DNA of 64,000 nt from Bacteroidia bacterium (GTDB lineage: Bacteria > Bacteroidota > Bacteroidia > UKL13-3): contig JAIOYZ010000008.1 in assembly GCA_021740845.1 (NCBI GenBank), forward strand, positions 62,001-126,000, read 5' to 3'. Under the pieces are notes generated by a model that was not told the origin of the DNA, searched no databases, and saw nothing but the letters and a program-made list of their open reading frames with translations. Every line of letters starts with the position of its first letter. Position 1 is the first letter of the stretch. Positions 24,863-33,840 of this stretch are shown piece after piece. The translations under genes and the position numbers were made by a program.

Positions 24863-26059
24863 TTAGTTTGTTTTAAGAGTATGAGCATGCTTCTTCAATA
24901 ACAAACTTGCAATGAAGTAAGATGAAATCATCAAAATTGCACCACCTACATACGGCCAAACAAAATTTAAACTATATAAAAAACCACCCAAAATTGGACC
25001 AATTACTCTTGCCAAGGAGCCAAAAGATTGGTTCATACCTAAAACCTGACCTTGTTCATTCTTGGGAGAATATTGCGAAATTAAGGAAGTGATGGAAGGC
25101 ATCATACATCCATTGGCTAAGGCTATTAATAAAATGCTAATCATTTGGAGGAAAAACAAATCAACTGGCACAAAAGGCATGCTACCCAAACCAATTGCCA
25201 TCAAAACAGAGCCAATTAACAAAAGGGATTTCTCACCAAAGGTTTTGGTAAGTTTACCAATTAATCCACCTTGAACCACAGCAGAACTTATTCCCATAAA
25301 CATAAAAACAAAACCTATTTGTTTTTCGTCTAATAAATAGTGTTCAACCCAAAGAATAGCAGCGGTAATTTGCATCATAGAAAAAGCTGCAATAAATATG
25401 AAATTGATAAAAAACAATTCGCTAATAATGGGCTTTTGCAATTCTTTAAATAAATCAGAAATTGGTTTGAACCTAAATTTCTTTTGGGTCTGTTTAATTT
25501 TAAGCGACTCTGGTAAAAATGAATAGGCCATTATTAAATTGAAGGCACACAAACTAGCAGCAAAATAGCCTATTAAATCAACACTACCGGGGCCACTGAG
25601 TGATTTTAAATAACCACCAACGGGAGGACCAAAAATAAAACCCAATCCAAAAGCAGCACCAATCAAACCCATGTTTTTTGCTCTGTCTTTTGGTTCAGTT
25701 ATATCTGCTATATAAGCTTGAGCAGCAGAAATATTTGCTGCACCAATTCCAGAAAATATTCTAGAAACCACTAAAAATAATAAATCATGAGTAAAGGCAA
25801 AAAAGATATACGATAGCATGGTAAGAAATATGCTAATTAACATTACGGGTCGTCTACCAATTTTATCACTTAATGTTCCCCAAAAAGGCGCAAACAAAAA
25901 AGTCATTAATGAATAAATAGCTGCAATTAAACCAATCTGAAAAGAGCTTGCATGGAGTTCTTTTGCAAAAATGGGAAGTATGGGAATTATTAATCCAAAC
26001 CCAAGCAAATCGATGAAAATAGTAATGAAAAGAACAAAAATTGGAGAGCGATTTTTCAT
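24863..26059 (-). CDS. MFS transporter, tetracycline-resistance-type, 398 aa
   Basis: Twelve hydrophobic segments and the MFS motif A between helices 2 and 3 (WGTLSDKIGRRPVML). The start (IFVLFITIFIDLLGFGLIIPILPIFA) is typical of the TCR/Tet multidrug antiporter group. Substrate unknown. It lies between the TonB-dependent receptor and the RND genes, all on the minus strand with gaps of 19 and 32 nt, so an operon is likely. GGTTTGAACC (25464-25473) is read in frame. Confidence 0.9.
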   Translation of the reverse strand: MKNRSPIFVLFITIFIDLLGFGLIIPILPIFAKELHASSFQIGLIAAIYSLMTFLFAPFWGTLSDKIGRRPVMLISIFLTMLSYIFFAFTHDLLFLVVSRIFSGIGAANISAAQAYIADITEPKDRAKNMGLIGAAFGLGFIFGPPVGGYLKSLSGPGSVDLIGYFAASLCAFNLIMAYSFLPESLKIKQTQKKFRFKPISDLFKELQKPIISELFFINFIFIAAFSMMQITAAILWVEHYLLDEKQIGFVFMFMGISSAVVQGGLIGKLTKTFGEKSLLLIGSVLMAIGLGSMPFVPVDLFFLQMISILLIALANGCMMPSITSLISQYSPKNEQGQVLGMNQSFGSLARVIGPILGGFLYSLNFVWPYVGGAILMISSYFIASLLLKKHAHTLKTN

Positions 26060-26078
26060 GTCGCAAATAAATGAAATA

Positions 26079-28400
26079 TTAGAACATAATTCTTAATTGA
26101 ATATTAAAGCTACGCGGAGGGTCAATTTTTCCTGGTCTGGTAGCGTATTCTACATTTGTAAAATTATTAACTAAAAAGGCAATTCTACTTTGTTGGGTTA
26201 CTTGGTAAGAGAACCTTACGTTTTGAACCAAATCGCCTTTTCCAGCTCTCTCGAAGAAGGTAACAAAACTAGGAATGAACACTAAAAAGAAAGGGTCGAC
26301 CTTTTCATAAACACTATAATAATTAAAAGCATAGCCAATAGATATTTTCTTCCAAGTACCCTCAATATCCCATTTAGCTGTTTTTCTATTTCTATAAGGC
26401 ATCAATGCATTGAAATATTTAGCGCTATCCAATTTTCCAAAACTCCCAAAAAAGGCTTTCGAATAATTCCCCCAATCCTCCATGCTTGGGTCAACACTTA
26501 AATTAACAGGCATTGAATAAGTAAAACCACCAATTGTTCTAATTAAAACATCCTTTATTCTTCCTTCTCCAGAAAGGCTAATTTCAAATCCAGAAGTTCT
26601 GGTTTTTCCAATATTAACCGCCTTAAAGCCAATTCTACTCCAGATAGGTAACTCAGGATAATCAATTGAAGAAAGCCATTGATCAAACCTAAACTCAATC
26701 ATGCTATCAAATTGTTGATTGAAAATGGCAAAATCCAAAGCGCCATTAAAATTCCCAATTTTAAACCCTTTTTGCACTCCAATTTCGGCTGTCCAACCTT
26801 TTTCAGAAACCAATTGCGAATTAGGAAAAATTCTCAAATCAGAAACCTTGTCTTGCACATATTTCTCTCCAATAGTTGGAAAACGGTAACCTTCGGAGTA
26901 ATTGGCGCGAATAAATGTTTTTTCGGTTGCTTGGTAATTTGCTCCAATACGTTTTAATAAACCAGTTGGTTCAGACAGTTCTTGCAAGCCATTTACTTCA
27001 TATCTTCCGCCTAAAACAAAACTCCATCTTTTGTAACGATAATCTAATTGGCTAAAAGCGGCAGCACTAAAACCAGCAAACTCGCCTTTGTAAACGTTTC
27101 CAACTGCCCAAAGTGAAGTTAAATAGCTACCAGCTGTTAAATCAAGATTTTTATAAAGAGTAGTTTTTAGGTTATAATCAAAAGCATATAAATTAGCAAT
27201 GGCGTCGTTATCTGCTGGAAATAAGGTTTTGTCTACATACCTTCTAATTTGGTAAATGCGTGCTTTAAAAGAGTGAACACTTTTTCCGTGTTTGTATTCT
27301 GCATGTGGGTCAAAAGAAAATATGCGGTAAAAATCATCCACAATATAATTATCTAAAGGCCTAAGAGCTCCAGAATCTGCATTAGCCCAAAGGAAAAATC
27401 GGCCCGACTGCTCGTACATAGCGTTAAAATTTACGCCTGCACTAAAATTCTTATTGAACCTATACCTAGTTTTCAGATAATTTCTAACACGATACGAATC
27501 TGCGAATTCTAAATGGCTGCGAACGGCATTTACATTACCACAAACTACTAAATCAAATTTACCCCAACTTTGCTTGTGACTATAAAACATTCCACTATTC
27601 ATGGGATGAGAAGTTCTTGACCACCAAATGGTTTCTTTTCTTTCGGGATTTGAAAGTATCCCTTGGTACATCTGTATTTTTGTTTGAGGCTTTTGGTTTC
27701 CCCAACCTGTTCTAACATTAACGGTACCATTAAGAGCAGAACTACCATACAAAACGGAAGCAGAACCCTTAATAATTTCTATTTGTTCTGCAGATTCTAT
27801 GGGCAGGAATGTCCAACGGATATCTCCTAAATCGGCACCCAATAAAGGCATATCATCTAAAAGAACAGCCACTCTACTTCCAGTATTATAAGAAAAACCA
27901 ACTCCACCGCGAATGGTTACCTGACCATCTACGACATTTACACCTGGAACTTTATTTAAAATTTCTGATAAATCTGCAGCGTTGGAATTGCTTATTAAAT
28001 AAGGCTGAATAAGATTTACTGTAGTTACTTCTCTAGCCACTTCTTTTGCACCTCTTGAACCAGAAACAACAACCTGACTCAGCTGATTTACAAAGGGAAT
28101 TAATAAAATCTGAAACTCTCTTTTGCCGTCGAGTAACTCTTCAAAACGAAGCTCTTCATTTTTATAGCCAATTCTGCTAAATTTAATATAATGCTTCCCG
28201 GGCTCCGATTCAAACGCAAAAAAGCCATTTGAATCGGTGATGGTTTGACTAATTTTATCGAGGGAAACAGAAACAGCTGAAAGTGGTTTAAGGGTATTTT
28301 CGTCAATAACTACTCCTTTAATAGATAAATGCTGCGCACTTGCCTTAGAAAATGCAAGGCTAACAAAAATCAATGACAGGTATAAATAGATTGTTCTCAT
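26079..28400 (-). CDS. TonB-dependent outer membrane receptor, about 773 aa
   Basis: Signal peptide (MRTIYLYLSLIFVSLAFSKASAQ), a CarboxypepD_reg-like domain (about residues 25-105: IKGVVIDENTLKPLSAVSVSL, GFFAFESEPGKHYIKFSRIGYK), a plug domain (VVVSGSRGAKEVAREVTTV, VDGQVTIRGGVGFSYN) and a 22-strand-type barrel ending LRIMF. It imports a siderophore, vitamin or similar ligand with TonB energy. It is the first gene of the presumed transport operon. An ATG four codons upstream (28412) is possible. Confidence 0.92.
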   Translation of the reverse strand: MRTIYLYLSLIFVSLAFSKASAQHLSIKGVVIDENTLKPLSAVSVSLDKISQTITDSNGFFAFESEPGKHYIKFSRIGYKNEELRFEELLDGKREFQILLIPFVNQLSQVVVSGSRGAKEVAREVTTVNLIQPYLISNSNAADLSEILNKVPGVNVVDGQVTIRGGVGFSYNTGSRVAVLLDDMPLLGADLGDIRWTFLPIESAEQIEIIKGSASVLYGSSALNGTVNVRTGWGNQKPQTKIQMYQGILSNPERKETIWWSRTSHPMNSGMFYSHKQSWGKFDLVVCGNVNAVRSHLEFADSYRVRNYLKTRYRFNKNFSAGVNFNAMYEQSGRFFLWANADSGALRPLDNYIVDDFYRIFSFDPHAEYKHGKSVHSFKARIYQIRRYVDKTLFPADNDAIANLYAFDYNLKTTLYKNLDLTAGSYLTSLWAVGNVYKGEFAGFSAAAFSQLDYRYKRWSFVLGGRYEVNGLQELSEPTGLLKRIGANYQATEKTFIRANYSEGYRFPTIGEKYVQDKVSDLRIFPNSQLVSEKGWTAEIGVQKGFKIGNFNGALDFAIFNQQFDSMIEFRFDQWLSSIDYPELPIWSRIGFKAVNIGKTRTSGFEISLSGEGRIKDVLIRTIGGFTYSMPVNLSVDPSMEDWGNYSKAFFGSFGKLDSAKYFNALMPYRNRKTAKWDIEGTWKKISIGYAFNYYSVYEKVDPFFLVFIPSFVTFFERAGKGDLVQNVRFSYQVTQQSRIAFLVNNFTNVEYATRPGKIDPPRSFNIQLRIMF

Positions 28401-28518
28401 GGTATATGGCACTCGGTAAAAATAATACTTTCCATATTTTTTAAAACAATTTGTTTAAGTTGTGAAACAAATACTAATTTAGCGGGGTTATTATAGAGTA
28501 CCTCGTTATTGAGTAAAA

Positions 28519-29835
28519 ATGGTTCAGTTAAAGAGAAAGTTCATCGAAAAAGCGCAGCCACTTTCGGCTGAAATTAGACAATTTGTAAAAGAAAACGGAA
28601 ATGTGGCCCTTGGGTCTTTCACCGTTGAAGATATTTACGCTGGTCAAAAAGGAATTATTGGATTGTTAACCGAAACTTCGTTGCTTGATGCTAATGAAGG
28701 AATTCGTTTTAGGGGTTACAGTATTCCCGAATTGCGTGAAAAACTTCCAAAAGTTCCGGGAGGAACAGAACCTTTACCAGAGGGTTTATTCTACCTAATG
28801 GTTTTGGGCGAATTGCCTACTTACGAAGATGTATTAGAAATTCAAGAAACATGGAGAGAAAGAGCTGATGTTCCTAAACATGTTTTTGAAACATTGGATG
28901 CACTTCCTATTACTACACATCCAATGACCCAATTTAGCATTGGAATTATGGCCATGCAAACCGATTCTGTTTTTGCAAAAGCATACAGAGAAGGCATTAA
29001 CAAAAAGGATTATTGGGATCCAACTTACGAAGACGTAATTAATTTATTGGCTCGTTTGCCAAGAATCGCAGCTTATATATATAGAAGAACTTATAAAAAT
29101 GGTGACCATATTGCTCCAAATCCTGAATTGGATTGGGCAGCAAATTTTGCTCACATGTTGGGTTACGATCAAAATGAGTTTTATAAGTTAATGCGTTTGT
29201 ATTTAACCATTCATGCCGATCATGAAGGTGGAAACGTTTCTGCCCATACCACCCACTTGGTTGGTTCTGCTTTGAGCGATCCTTATTTGGCGTTCTCTGC
29301 TTCTATGAATGGTTTGGCAGGTCCATTACATGGATTGGCTAATCAAGAAGTGGTAAGATGGTTAAACGAATTGCGAGAAGAAATTGGCCATTCGCCAAGC
29401 AAAGAAGAAATTGCCAACTATATCAAAGAAACTTTAGCCAATGGTAAAGTAGTTCCTGGTTATGGACATGCCGTTTTAAGAAAAACAGACCCACGTTTTG
29501 TGGCACAACAAGAGTTTGCAAAAACGTATATGCCAGATGATGCTTTGGTAAATATTGTTTGGAATGTATATGAAGTAGCTCCTCCAATTTTGGAAGGAAC
29601 AGGAAAAATTAAAAATCCATGGCCAAATGTGGATGCACATTCTGGAGCATTGCTATTGCATTATGGTTTAAACGAATATGATTTTTACACTGTATTGTTT
29701 GGTGTGAGTAGGGCTTTGGGTGTAATGGCATCCTTACTTTGGGATAGAGCATTAGGCTTACCAATTGAAAGACCTAAATCTGTAACATTTGAACTTTTAA
29801 AAAATTTAGTTGAAGCAAAAAAAGCTAAAGCATAA
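28519..29835 (+). CDS. gltA: Citrate synthase (eukaryotic-like type), 438 aa
   Basis: Condenses acetyl-CoA and oxaloacetate in the TCA cycle. It is the subgroup resembling mitochondrial citrate synthase: LTETSLLDANEGIRFRGYSIPE, HEGGNVSAHTTHLVGSALSDPY, GLAGPLHGLANQEV (active-site His), VPGYGHAVLRKTDPR and NVDAHSGALL (catalytic Asp). No copy of the iterated motif occurs in it. A TTTG plus TAATTTAG promoter-like pair lies at 28450-28482, and a strong terminator follows the gene. Confidence 0.97.
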   Translation: MVQLKRKFIEKAQPLSAEIRQFVKENGNVALGSFTVEDIYAGQKGIIGLLTETSLLDANEGIRFRGYSIPELREKLPKVPGGTEPLPEGLFYLMVLGELPTYEDVLEIQETWRERADVPKHVFETLDALPITTHPMTQFSIGIMAMQTDSVFAKAYREGINKKDYWDPTYEDVINLLARLPRIAAYIYRRTYKNGDHIAPNPELDWAANFAHMLGYDQNEFYKLMRLYLTIHADHEGGNVSAHTTHLVGSALSDPYLAFSASMNGLAGPLHGLANQEVVRWLNELREEIGHSPSKEEIANYIKETLANGKVVPGYGHAVLRKTDPRFVAQQEFAKTYMPDDALVNIVWNVYEVAPPILEGTGKIKNPWPNVDAHSGALLLHYGLNEYDFYTVLFGVSRALGVMASLLWDRALGLPIERPKSVTFELLKNLVEAKKAKA

Positions 29836-29860
29836 TTTTCAAACTCAAATAAATTAGTTA

Positions 29861-29890
29861 AAACGCGGTTGATATCAACCGCGTTTTTTT
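29861..29890 (+). terminator. Intrinsic terminator after citrate synthase
   Basis: AACGCGGTTGATATCAACCGCGTT is a perfect inverted repeat (centre GATATC) followed by a run of T, about 25 nt after the citrate synthase stop. Confidence 0.9.
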
Positions 29891-29922
29891 TTGATACTTG
29901 TGGCTCGATTGTTGTATTTTTG
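29890..29922 (+). promoter_or_regulatory. Bacteroidota-type promoter of lptE
   Basis: TTTG (29890-29893), 21 nt, then TATTTTTG (29915-29922), matching the phylum's -33 TTTG and -7 TAnnTTTG elements; the lptE ATG is 6 nt further on, so the leader is very short. The -33 box overlaps the T-run of the preceding terminator. Confidence 0.5.
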
Positions 29923-29928
29923 GCGCTT

Positions 29929-30468
29929 ATGAAATCAATTGGCAATTTCTTTTTTGTTGGTTCAAACCGAACCCTATTTTTATTTAGTTTATTAATAGCA
30001 AGTTTTGTATTGGGTGGCTGTGGTGTTTATACACAAAGTGGTGCTTCTATTCACCCCGATGCCAAAACTTTTAGCGTACAGTATATTGTAAACAACGCCA
30101 GTATTGTTGCCCCAACCTTAAGTCAGACCTTAACTGAAAAACTAAAGACCAAATTTATTAACGAAACTCCATTAAAATTAACCACAGAAATTGGCGATTT
30201 GCACTTTTATGGGAAAATTACTAGCTATGTAACGGCACCTGTGGCTATTCAAGGGAACCAAACTAACGCAGTAAGTAGGTTAACGGTTACGGTAGAGATA
30301 ACTTGTGAAAACAAGATTGAAGAAGCAAAGGGTTTCACCCAGACATTCAGCAACTTTACCGACTTTAATTCCCAATTAGATTTTGCGAGTATTGAGAATG
30401 ATTTAATCACTAAAGTTTGTGATGGAATGGTGCAGGATATATTTAATAAAGCTTTTATCAATTGGTAA
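29929..30468 (+). CDS. lptE: LptE-like LPS-assembly lipoprotein, 179 aa
   Basis: A lipoprotein with lipobox LGGC (FSLLIASFVLGGCGVYTQSGASI), then the LptE-type domain with PDAKTFSVQYIVNNASIVAPTLSQTLTEKLKTKF. It plugs and stabilises LptD in the outer membrane. The ATG at 29929 gives a normal signal; the frame upstream is not used. The iterated motif (29959-29968) encodes GSNRT within the signal peptide, a place where protein sequence is loosely constrained. It is the first gene of an lptE, repeat-protein, secG run. Confidence 0.88.
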   Translation: MKSIGNFFFVGSNRTLFLFSLLIASFVLGGCGVYTQSGASIHPDAKTFSVQYIVNNASIVAPTLSQTLTEKLKTKFINETPLKLTTEIGDLHFYGKITSYVTAPVAIQGNQTNAVSRLTVTVEITCENKIEEAKGFTQTFSNFTDFNSQLDFASIENDLITKVCDGMVQDIFNKAFINW

Positions 30469-30516
30469 ATTGACTAGCAGTCTATTTTTAATTATATTGC
30501 TTGAAAAATTAAGGGC

Positions 30517-32751
30517 TTGAATAAGTACGATTTTACAAATTTGGTTAAGGACCCTAAGAAACTTGGGGAGGCAGATATTGAGAAACTGAAGTCGGTAGTG
30601 GCAGAGTTTCCCTATTTTTCTGTTGGCCAAAATCTATTGGTTAAGGCCTTACACAATACCAAACATTACGAATACGATAAATTCTTAAAACAGGCTGCCC
30701 TTCAGGCCGGAAATCGTTCTGTTTTATACAATTTGGTTCATAACCTTCCGCAAGAAACAGAAATAGAAGTTAACTTGAACCAATCGGTTGAAGGAATTGA
30801 GTTTGAAAATCCAATTTATCAAAGGGAAGAAATTGCCGAACCAATAATTCCTGTGGTGGAAACTCCAATTATTCCTGAGGTAAAAGTGGATGCAATCATT
30901 CCAGAACCTATAGAAAAGGAAATTCCTGAAGAAATATCCATACCAGAAGTTTTTGAAACCACAGTCAAAGAAGAGTTGGTTCAAACCTTAGAAACTAACA
31001 TTAATAAAATTGAAATACCTGAAGAAGACATTATTCCAGAGGTTTTTGAAAGTTCATTTAAAGAAATAGAATTACCGGAGGTAGAACCAGCACAGATTTT
31101 TGAAGAGCCTAAAACTGAAACAAAAGAAAACATACCTGCAGAACCAATAAAACCTGAAACTATTTGGGATCCAACTATCATAACTGAAGAGGAAAAGTTG
31201 GTTAATGCCACGGGCAAGTTTGTAAAATTTGTTCCAAGAAAAAATACTATCGGCGAGAATTTAGATGATGTTTCTCTAATTCCTGAAATATTAGATCCTG
31301 TTGAAGGTTTCTTGGCAGATTTTGACATGAGCACCTTGAGTGGCTCTGAGGAAAAAGCCAATTTAGCTGCTAATGATAGCTATAAACCAGTATATCTTGA
31401 AGTTGAAAAATTGGAACAAACTCCAATTGAAGAAACTCTAAATTTGGTTCAAACCGAATTAGAAAAAACTGAAGAAGTACAGAAAATACAAGAAGAAATA
31501 CGGGTTGAACCAATTGCAGAAGAACCCGTTATAATTCATCAAACGATTCAGGATGAAGCCTCAAAAATTGAGGAAACAGTTGAAAATATTAAAGAGGAAA
31601 ATATTTCTAAACCAGAAATTGAAACCCAAGCTTTAGGCGATGATTTCTTTAAATGGATTCAAGCAAAAGAAGAAAAAGAAATTGAAGAAAATATAGGTTT
31701 GAACCAAGTTCAAGAAATTACTTCTGAACCAAGCATAGAAACTAAACCTATTGAAGAAGTAAAAGCTAAAATTGTTGAAGACGATGTATTTGTAAATAAA
31801 TACCAAAACGATTTAGCAAAACAGGCAGATGATGCTTTAAAAGCTGTGATAGAAACACATCATGCCTCACAAGAAATTGCAACGCCAATAGTACAGTCCA
31901 ATATTGTTATTGAGGAAATTGTTGCTCCTTCTACTCAAAGTAAAGAGGTAATTACTGAAGAAATCATTAGCGAATCTGCACCTGCAAAACCTGTTGTTGA
32001 AGAGAAAATAGTTGAAGTAAATATTGGTGAAGTTAAAACAGTTGAAGAAAAGCCTAAGGCAATAGAAACTAAGGATGAGAAGAGAGAGAAAATGCTTCAA
32101 AGTTTGTATTCTTATGAAGTAAATGAATTTTTAGCTCCATTATACGAACAGGTAAGTTACCAATCTAGCTTATTTGAAAATAGTTTCCAGGGAATTTTTG
32201 AAGGTAAAAACTCTGTTGAACCAGAATGGACAGAACCTTTTGTTGCACTAAAACCAAAGGAAACTCCTAAGCTTGAACCAATAGAAAAGGCCTTTAATTT
32301 TGAACCAATAATTGAAGAACCAGTTGCGCCAATTGAAAAGCCAGTTGAAATAGTGCCACCAGTTATTACAAAACCTATTGAACCAAAAGTTGAAAGACCA
32401 ATTACAAGAAAGGTTGAAGAGCCAATTAAACCAAAGCTTTCAGACATTCCAACACCTAAAATACAACGCGATTCAAGTTCTGTAGAATCCATCTTAGATA
32501 AATTTATCCGAGAAAATCCTAGCATTGCTCGTCCTAAAAGCGAGTTTTATAGTCCTACCAATATGGCAAGACTGAGTGCAGAGGAAGATGAGGAAATTAT
32601 TAGTGAAACTTTAGCCCAAATTTATACCCGCCAAGGCCTCTATAAAAAGGCAATTGGCATGTATGAAAAATTGGGTTTGCATTATCCCGAGAAAATACCT
32701 TATTTCGCAGGCCTGATTTCGCAAATCAAATCAGCACATAATATAGACTAG
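30517..32751 (+). CDS. Glu/Pro-rich repeat protein of the lptE-secG cluster, 744 aa
   Basis: Translation must start at TTG 30517. A conserved N-terminal domain (about residues 1-85: FTNLVKDPKKLGEADIEKLKSVVAEFPYFSVGQNLL) is followed by about 530 residues of acidic, proline-rich low-complexity repeats (IPEV, EEPV, KPIE units). A short C-terminal TPR-like helix pair ends the protein (ETLAQIYTRQGLYKKAIGMYEKLGLHYPEK). The protein is conserved beside secG in Bacteroidota; function unknown. The low-complexity part carries three copies of the iterated motif (30978, 31446, 31696), read as LVQT, LVQTE and GLNQ. Confidence 0.85.
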   Translation: MNKYDFTNLVKDPKKLGEADIEKLKSVVAEFPYFSVGQNLLVKALHNTKHYEYDKFLKQAALQAGNRSVLYNLVHNLPQETEIEVNLNQSVEGIEFENPIYQREEIAEPIIPVVETPIIPEVKVDAIIPEPIEKEIPEEISIPEVFETTVKEELVQTLETNINKIEIPEEDIIPEVFESSFKEIELPEVEPAQIFEEPKTETKENIPAEPIKPETIWDPTIITEEEKLVNATGKFVKFVPRKNTIGENLDDVSLIPEILDPVEGFLADFDMSTLSGSEEKANLAANDSYKPVYLEVEKLEQTPIEETLNLVQTELEKTEEVQKIQEEIRVEPIAEEPVIIHQTIQDEASKIEETVENIKEENISKPEIETQALGDDFFKWIQAKEEKEIEENIGLNQVQEITSEPSIETKPIEEVKAKIVEDDVFVNKYQNDLAKQADDALKAVIETHHASQEIATPIVQSNIVIEEIVAPSTQSKEVITEEIISESAPAKPVVEEKIVEVNIGEVKTVEEKPKAIETKDEKREKMLQSLYSYEVNEFLAPLYEQVSYQSSLFENSFQGIFEGKNSVEPEWTEPFVALKPKETPKLEPIEKAFNFEPIIEEPVAPIEKPVEIVPPVITKPIEPKVERPITRKVEEPIKPKLSDIPTPKIQRDSSSVESILDKFIRENPSIARPKSEFYSPTNMARLSAEEDEEIISETLAQIYTRQGLYKKAIGMYEKLGLHYPEKIPYFAGLISQIKSAHNID

Positions 32752-32753
32752 AC

Positions 32754-33125
32754 ATGTTAACAGTTATCTTAATTTTAATCGTAGTAGCTTGTTTGTTACT
32801 TACTTTATTGGTGTTAATTCAAAATCCTAAAGGAGGAATTGCAGCAAACTTTGTGGCTCCAAGCCAAATCATGGGAGTTAAACGTAGCACCGATGTAGTT
32901 GAAAAAGCTACTTGGGTAATGGCTATTGCGTTAATTTCTTTATCGTTAATGTCTAATTTCTTCCGCCCAACAGGTGTTTCAACAGAAGGATTAAACGATT
33001 CACGTATTAAGGCAAATATTGAAGAGCAATCTGTACCTGCTGCTCCAATGGCACCTCAGCCTGCACAAACAGCACAACCAGAAAATGCTGGTGCTGCTGG
33101 TGAAGAGCCTCCTTCCAACCAATAA
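32754..33125 (+). CDS. secG: Preprotein translocase subunit SecG, 123 aa
   Basis: Two hydrophobic segments (LILIVVACLLLTLLVLIQNPKGGI and ATWVMAIALISLSLMSNFF) around the conserved NPKGG and a small loop, plus the Ala/Pro/Gln-rich tail seen in this phylum. SecG assists SecYEG protein export. It begins 2 nt after the preceding stop, so the genes are co-transcribed, and is followed by a good terminator. Confidence 0.93.
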   Translation: MLTVILILIVVACLLLTLLVLIQNPKGGIAANFVAPSQIMGVKRSTDVVEKATWVMAIALISLSLMSNFFRPTGVSTEGLNDSRIKANIEEQSVPAAPMAPQPAQTAQPENAGAAGEEPPSNQ

Positions 33126-33143
33126 TTAAAAATATTTTTTTTC

Positions 33144-33175
33144 AAAAAGCCTTCGAGTAATCGAGGGCTTTTTTT
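33144..33175 (+). terminator. Intrinsic terminator after secG
   Basis: AAAAAGCC(T)TCGA, GTAA loop, TCGA(G)GGCTTTTTTT: a stem of about 12 bp with a T-run, 18 nt after the secG stop. Confidence 0.85.
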
Positions 33176-33243
33176 GTTGCTAAAAATTACAACCAATACC
33201 CTAATTCCAATTGTGTCGTTAGAAGCCTAACATAACAATTGGA

Positions 33244-33834
33244 ATGAAAAATTATTTATTATCCCTCGTTTTTCAAACCCTATTATTGGGTGCCATTTCG
33301 GCTCAAACAAATTTCTATAAACAATTAGCAGATTCTGCATTTGTACTTACTCACCAAAAAGTATCTTACGACCCAAGTTATTTCATAATCCCCTACCCAA
33401 ATGGTGATGTGCCCAGTAATAAAGGCGTTTGCACAGATGTTGTAATTAGAGCTTATAGAAAACTTGGTATCGATTTGCAAAAGGAAGTTCATGAAGACAT
33501 GCAGGCGCATTTTAAGTTGTATCCCAAAAATTGGGGCTTATCCAAAACCGACAAAAATATTGACCACAGAAGGGTTCCTAATCTCATGATATTCTTCTCG
33601 AGAAAAGGTGTGGTAAAAGAAATTTCAACCGACCCAAAATTGTATTTACCTGGTGATATTGTTTGTTGGAATTTAGGAGGAGCAATTACCCATATAGGCA
33701 TTGTTTCCTCGCGCAAAACGCCAGATGGTAAACAGTATTTAATGATTCACAATATTGGTTCAGGACAAGTATTAGAAGACTGCCTATTTTCTTATAAAAT
33801 AATTGGGCATTATCAGTACAAAAAAGTAAGCTGA
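33244..33834 (+). CDS. DUF1287 secreted protein, 196 aa
   Basis: Signal peptide (MKNYLLSLVFQTLLLGAISAQ), then the full DUF1287 pattern: GDVPSNKGVCTDVVIRAYRKLGIDLQ, HEDMQAHF, NIDHRRVPNLMIFF, LYLPGDIVCWNL, THIGIVSSRK, MIHNIGSGQVLEDCLF. The Cys in GVCTDVV and the His in THIGIV suggest an NlpC/P60-like papain fold, so a peptidoglycan-related hydrolase is plausible but unproven. It ends 6 nt before the convergent gene. Confidence 0.85.
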   Translation: MKNYLLSLVFQTLLLGAISAQTNFYKQLADSAFVLTHQKVSYDPSYFIIPYPNGDVPSNKGVCTDVVIRAYRKLGIDLQKEVHEDMQAHFKLYPKNWGLSKTDKNIDHRRVPNLMIFFSRKGVVKEISTDPKLYLPGDIVCWNLGGAITHIGIVSSRKTPDGKQYLMIHNIGSGQVLEDCLFSYKIIGHYQYKKVS

Positions 33835-33840
33835 TTCTTT

